From: Plotosus lineatus
Taxonomy: Eukaryota > Chordata > Actinopteri > Siluriformes > Plotosidae
Direction: 5' to 3'
Length of the DNA: 64,000 nt
Assembly (NCBI GenBank): GCA_024760905.1
Contig: CM045746.1
Coordinates: 4,552,001-4,616,000, forward strand
The position numbers were made by a program, and so were the translations under genes. Below, piece by piece: positions 60,950 through 64,000 of this stretch. Position 1 is the stretch's first letter, and the number at the start of each line of letters is the position of its first letter. The notes below the pieces were generated by a model, which saw only the letters and a program-made list of their open reading frames with translations, was not told the origin of the DNA and did not search any database.

Positions 60950-61777
60950 CAGTGGAGCCTTGGAATCCGAACGCTCTAGAGTTCGAACAAATCGGAAACC
61001 AAATAAAAACTGGAAGTTGGACTCTAGAAACGTGTGAGAAAAAACGAGACCGAGAGGGAGGAAAAATGCGCGACTTTCGGAAGTGCGGAAGTAGTTGATA
61101 CTATATATCAACCTGATAAAGCTGTCCTGGGGAAATCCGGAAGTTGTTACAGTATTATGTACGTATCACCCTTATAAAGCTAAAGCTAGTGCTAATGCAC
61201 TAAAGCTAAGCCAAAGTATTAGGAGCGCTGTGGACACCTTTAACGATGAGGTCATGAGCCACTTCTGTAAGGTTTTGAAAAGAAGGCAGAAACAAGCCAT
61301 GTTCGCGGCAGGCACTAGAGCACAGGGAAATCGTAGTCATGGTTAGAGATGCAGAGAAACACGAAAATCAAACTAAAGCGGTAACTTTTGGAGCACGGAG
61401 CTGAAAGCCAGAGAGATCACGGGGAGGAGGGACAATCTTCTAGCACCGAGATGAGCACTCTAGAATCAGGTGTGTGTTTAGCGCTCCACCCGCATGTGAC
61501 TTCAATGCGCACAGAGAGAGAGAGAGAGAGTGGCCAAAACCAGAGTCTCTCACAACACAGACCATAATGTAGTATACTGTATTCAATAATTTTTTTCACT
61601 TAATTTGCGGACCTATGGTATGAGTTACAGTACTATTAAATTCTGTTCAAAAGACGACGGAATGGATTAAGACCATTTACATTCTTTGTAATGAGAAAAG
61701 CGGATTCGGAATTCGAGCAAATCGGAATCCGAACAGCTGTCTGGAACGGATTAAGTTCGAGTACCGAGGCTCCACTG
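60950..61777 (+). mobile_element. Tigger-like element with CAGTGGAGCC ends, TA TSD
   Basis: CAGTGGAGCCTTGGAATCCG and ...GTACCGAGGCTCCACTG are inverted repeats flanked by TA. The interior at 61226-61312 keeps the transposase tail remnant (FNDEVMSHFCKVLKRRQKQA), then foreign repeat sequence shared with 9440-9595 and a (GA)n tract (61504-61530). Confidence 0.85.
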
Positions 61778-61879
61778 TAATTTACCAGCTCCATCGGCAT
61801 CCCTGATATTTGGGGTATTACAGCCATTTGAGATGAGTGATTTTAAGATCGACCCATATTACCATAATTTTTAATTATT

Positions 61880-62085
61880 TACATTTCCAACATTTGGCAT
61901 AGTCTCTTCTCCAGAGAGACTTACAATTATCATTTTTTTAATACAACTGAGCAATTGAGGGTTAATAGCCTTGCTCAAGGGCCCAATATTGGTGATGGGG
62001 GGGGGGGGGATTGAACCGCTGACCTTCACATCAATATCCCATCACATTATCCACTAAGCCACCAATTTCCCATTAAACATTTTAA
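61880..62085 (-). mobile_element. Interspersed repeat with tRNA-like or B-box-like end
   Basis: ACTTACAATTATCATTTTTT, GCCTTGCTCAAGGGCCCAA and a final GATTGAACCGCTGACC are hallmarks of a repeat seen very often in fish genomes. A GGTTCAATCC (reverse strand) recalls a B box. A G run of about 12 lies at 61999-62010. It ends about 20 bp before the splice acceptor of zinc-finger gene 2. Confidence 0.55.
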
Positions 62086-62106
62086 ATCGTATTATTTGTT
62101 TTCCAG

Positions 62107-63039
62107 ATGTACAACTGCTCAGATTGTGGGAGGAGTTTTACTCAACAGAGTTCTCTTCGAAAGCACGAACGTATGCACATGGGAGAAAAGCTATATTGCT
62201 GTGGACAGTGTGGGAAGAGTTTTAGTCATCCGAGTAATCTCCAAAATCACAGACGCATCCACGCAGGAGTGAAACCGCATCACTGTGGACAGTGTGGAAA
62301 GAGTTTTACTCGCCAGAGTTCTCTCCAACTGCATGAGCGTATACACACCGTAGGAATGCTGTATCACTGCAGACAGTGTGGGAAGAGTTATATTTCTCAG
62401 AGTTCTCTCCAAGAGCACGAGTGCATCCACACAGGAGAGAAGCCGTATCAGTGTGGACAGTGTGAGAAAAGTTTTAAGTGTTGGAGAGCTCTCCAACAGC
62501 ATGAGCGTAACCACACAGGAGAAAGGCCCTATCAGTGTGTGCAATGTGAGAAGAGTTTTACCCGACAGACTTCTCTCCAACAGCACGAGCGTATCCATAC
62601 AGGAGAGAAGGTGCATCAGTGTGGACAATGTGGGAAGAGTTTTACTCATCACAGTTCTCTCCATCACCATGTGCGCATCCACACAGGGGAGAAGCCATAT
62701 TACTGTGGACAGTGTGGGAAGAGTTTTTCTCACCAGACATCTCTCCAACGACATGAGCGTGTCCACACGGGAGAAAAGCCGTTTCTCTGTGGACAGTGTG
62801 GGAAGAGTTTTGCTTGTCGGAGCACTCTCCATAAGCATAAACATATCCACACTGGACTGAAGCCGTATCAGTGTGCTCAGTGTGGGAAGAGATTTACTCG
62901 TCAGAATTCTCTTCATCGGCACGAACATGTACACACAGGACTGAAGCCATATCACTGTGGACAATGCTGGAAGAGTTTTACCCGTCGGGGTTCCCTCCAA
63001 AAGCATGAGTGTTTATCCATACAGGACAAAAATATTTAA
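62107..63039 (+). CDS. C2H2 zinc-finger protein 2, finger exon (11 fingers)
   Basis: It encodes tandem C2H2 fingers and is very likely a DNA-binding nuclear protein related to zinc-finger gene 1 (same finger style, same acceptor-ATG junction TTTGTTTTCCAG|ATG). Fingers 1-10 have regular spacing. Linkers deviate from TGEKP after fingers 1-3 (MGEKL, AGVKP, TVGML) and 9-10 (TGLKP). Finger 11 has lost its second His because of a small insertion near 63010, which also creates the stop. Beyond it, two relic fingers persist out of frame (HYGQCGKRFR and YFCGQCERS, about 63041-63150). AATAAA lies at 63217. An upstream exon is required, and none is assigned with confidence. Confidence 0.87.
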   Translation: MYNCSDCGRSFTQQSSLRKHERMHMGEKLYCCGQCGKSFSHPSNLQNHRRIHAGVKPHHCGQCGKSFTRQSSLQLHERIHTVGMLYHCRQCGKSYISQSSLQEHECIHTGEKPYQCGQCEKSFKCWRALQQHERNHTGERPYQCVQCEKSFTRQTSLQQHERIHTGEKVHQCGQCGKSFTHHSSLHHHVRIHTGEKPYYCGQCGKSFSHQTSLQRHERVHTGEKPFLCGQCGKSFACRSTLHKHKHIHTGLKPYQCAQCGKRFTRQNSLHRHEHVHTGLKPYHCGQCWKSFTRRGSLQKHECLSIQDKNI

Positions 63040-63040
63040 C

Positions 63041-63192
63041 ACTATGGACAGTGTGGGAAGAGATTTAGAATCTAGAGTGATCTCCACCATCAGCAGAATC
63101 ATACAGGACAGTAACTGTACTTCTGTGGACAATGTGAGCGGAGCAATACTCATTCGAGAGGGTGTAGGAAACTCGGATGCCCTCCCTTGAAG
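63041..63192 (+). pseudogene. Relic zinc fingers downstream of gene 2
   Basis: A frame displaced from the gene reads HYGQCGKRF, then in-frame TAG and TAA codons, and YFCGQCERS. This shows that the array formerly extended by at least two fingers. Confidence 0.7.
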
Positions 63193-63216
63193 CAATGAGG
63201 TCTTGAAAGCTTATCT

Positions 63217-63222
63217 AATAAA
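63217..63222 (+). terminator. Polyadenylation signal of zinc-finger gene 2
   Basis: AATAAA 178 nt after the stop, a spacing similar to gene 1. Confidence 0.55.
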
Positions 63223-63303
63223 GATGCAGGTAGTTACCGACTTATGACCTGCGTGACTTGCAACTGTTCGACTGTACAACCACCAATGACTGAAAAATAA
63301 ATA

Positions 63304-64000
63304 CAGTGGTACCTTTAATTACGAGTGTCTTTAATAAAGAATTTTCCATGATACGAGCTTTGATCCCACCAAAAATCTGCCCCATCCAACAAGCAAAATC
63401 TTGAGTTACAAGCTCTGCTGGGGAAATGGCTTTTCCGGGCCAATTAGCCTCGTATTCCTCTGCTCTCCGAGAACGCCTTGTGCAGTGCTTCTCAATTATT
63501 TTCTGTGATGACCCCTATTGGAAGGAAAAAAAATTTTTCATACCCTCCCCAGCGCCCCCCCGCGCAACTATAGTGTTTACTGCACTTCATATCGTTTGCG
63601 CTGTGTTTTTTCCTTACACCATAGGGAACACAGTGAGAGTGCCACTGCCACCTATTGTAGAGGATGCGCAATTACACCTAATTCTATTATAGTATGGCAA
63701 AAAAGCATGTTCCCCAGGGTCATACCTGCCCCCTCTGGCATCACACCAGGCCCCCCACTGTTTGAGAAGCACTGGGCTTGTGGGAGCTCACCATGAGCCT
63801 TTCCTCAGTGACATTCGTAGCATGCACACGCACAAAATTCTCTTTCTATTACACACCACCTCATGCCTGCCGATGTGACATCTGTGCTGCAGGCGATGAT
63901 CGGAAGGGTTAGTTGACTTTTGTTATTTATTCTTGTTTTATTATTTCTTATTCATTATTGTTAATGTACATGTATTATTGTTATTTTGAAATATTTATTT
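63304..64000. mobile_element. Tigger-like element end split by a hAT MITE
   Basis: CAGTGGTACCTTTAATTACG after TA is a Tigger-like left end. The other end is beyond the window or lost. The hAT MITE at 63483-63774 lies within. The final 200 bp are AT-rich with nothing recognised. Confidence 0.5.
63483..63774. mobile_element. hAT MITE, 292 bp, 8-bp TSD
   Basis: CAGTGCTTCTCAA and TTGAGAAGCACTG are inverted termini. GCCTTGTG (63475-63482) and GGCTTGTG (63775-63782) are the target duplication with one mismatch. No transposase is encoded. Confidence 0.85.

Overview
The window looks like ordinary nuclear DNA of a teleost fish. It is AT-rich and intron-rich, and its repeat community is typical of fish: L2/CR1- and RTE-type LINEs, V-SINE-like and tRNA-derived SINEs, Tc1, Tigger/pogo-like and hAT DNA transposons, and one endogenous retrovirus. 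There are no bacterial operons, rRNA genes, CRISPR arrays or free-standing tRNA genes. The species cannot be fixed from sequence alone. Well over half of the window is mobile-element sequence, much of it nested.

The best host-gene candidates are two C2H2 zinc-finger exons on the + strand, at 13948-14964 (12 fingers) and 62107-63039 (11 fingers). Both start right after a polypyrimidine tract plus AG, both have an AATAAA downstream, and both show eroded finger relics after the present stop. A candidate first coding exon for the first gene lies at 7798-7854, with a possible second exon at 8069-8122. A decayed coding-like stretch at 21.88-23.29 kb is unrecognised.

Layout. 1-5.1 kb: a SINE and a Tigger-like element split by RTE LINE copy 1. 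5.1-13 kb: low-density sequence with foldbacks, small MITEs and SINEs. 13-15 kb: ZNF gene 1. 15.1-19.5 kb: two related TIR elements, one of them split by a 2.76-kb hAT transposon with a perfect 8-bp TSD. 19.8-20.9 kb: a TIR-bounded element carrying a THAP-domain exon. 21-26.7 kb: V-SINEs, SINEs, a second hAT and an isolated BED-like finger. 26.7-32.6 kb: three LINE families layered on one another, all on the - strand. 32.8-43.8 kb: an L2-type LINE hosting both a defective endogenous retrovirus (32984-38981, near-identical LTRs, tRNA-Trp primer site) and RTE LINE copy 2 (18-bp TSD). 43.8-48.5 kb: SINEs and a SINE/Tc1/SINE nest. 48.8-54.6 kb: a Tigger-like element split by a twin-primed LINE, itself split by RTE LINE copy 3. 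54.6-58.6 kb: a fourth LINE. 58.6-63 kb: LINE, Tc1 and Tigger fragments and ZNF gene 2. 63.3 kb to the end: a Tigger-like end split by a hAT MITE.

The most coherent system here is an RTE-type LINE and a tRNA-headed SINE that appears to parasitise it. The SINE shares sequence with both the LINE's 5' leader and its 3' terminus, as if a tRNA had been fused to an internally deleted LINE. One SINE copy carries a twin-priming-type inversion, as expected if LINE machinery moves it. The nesting lets many insertions be ordered in time from this window alone.
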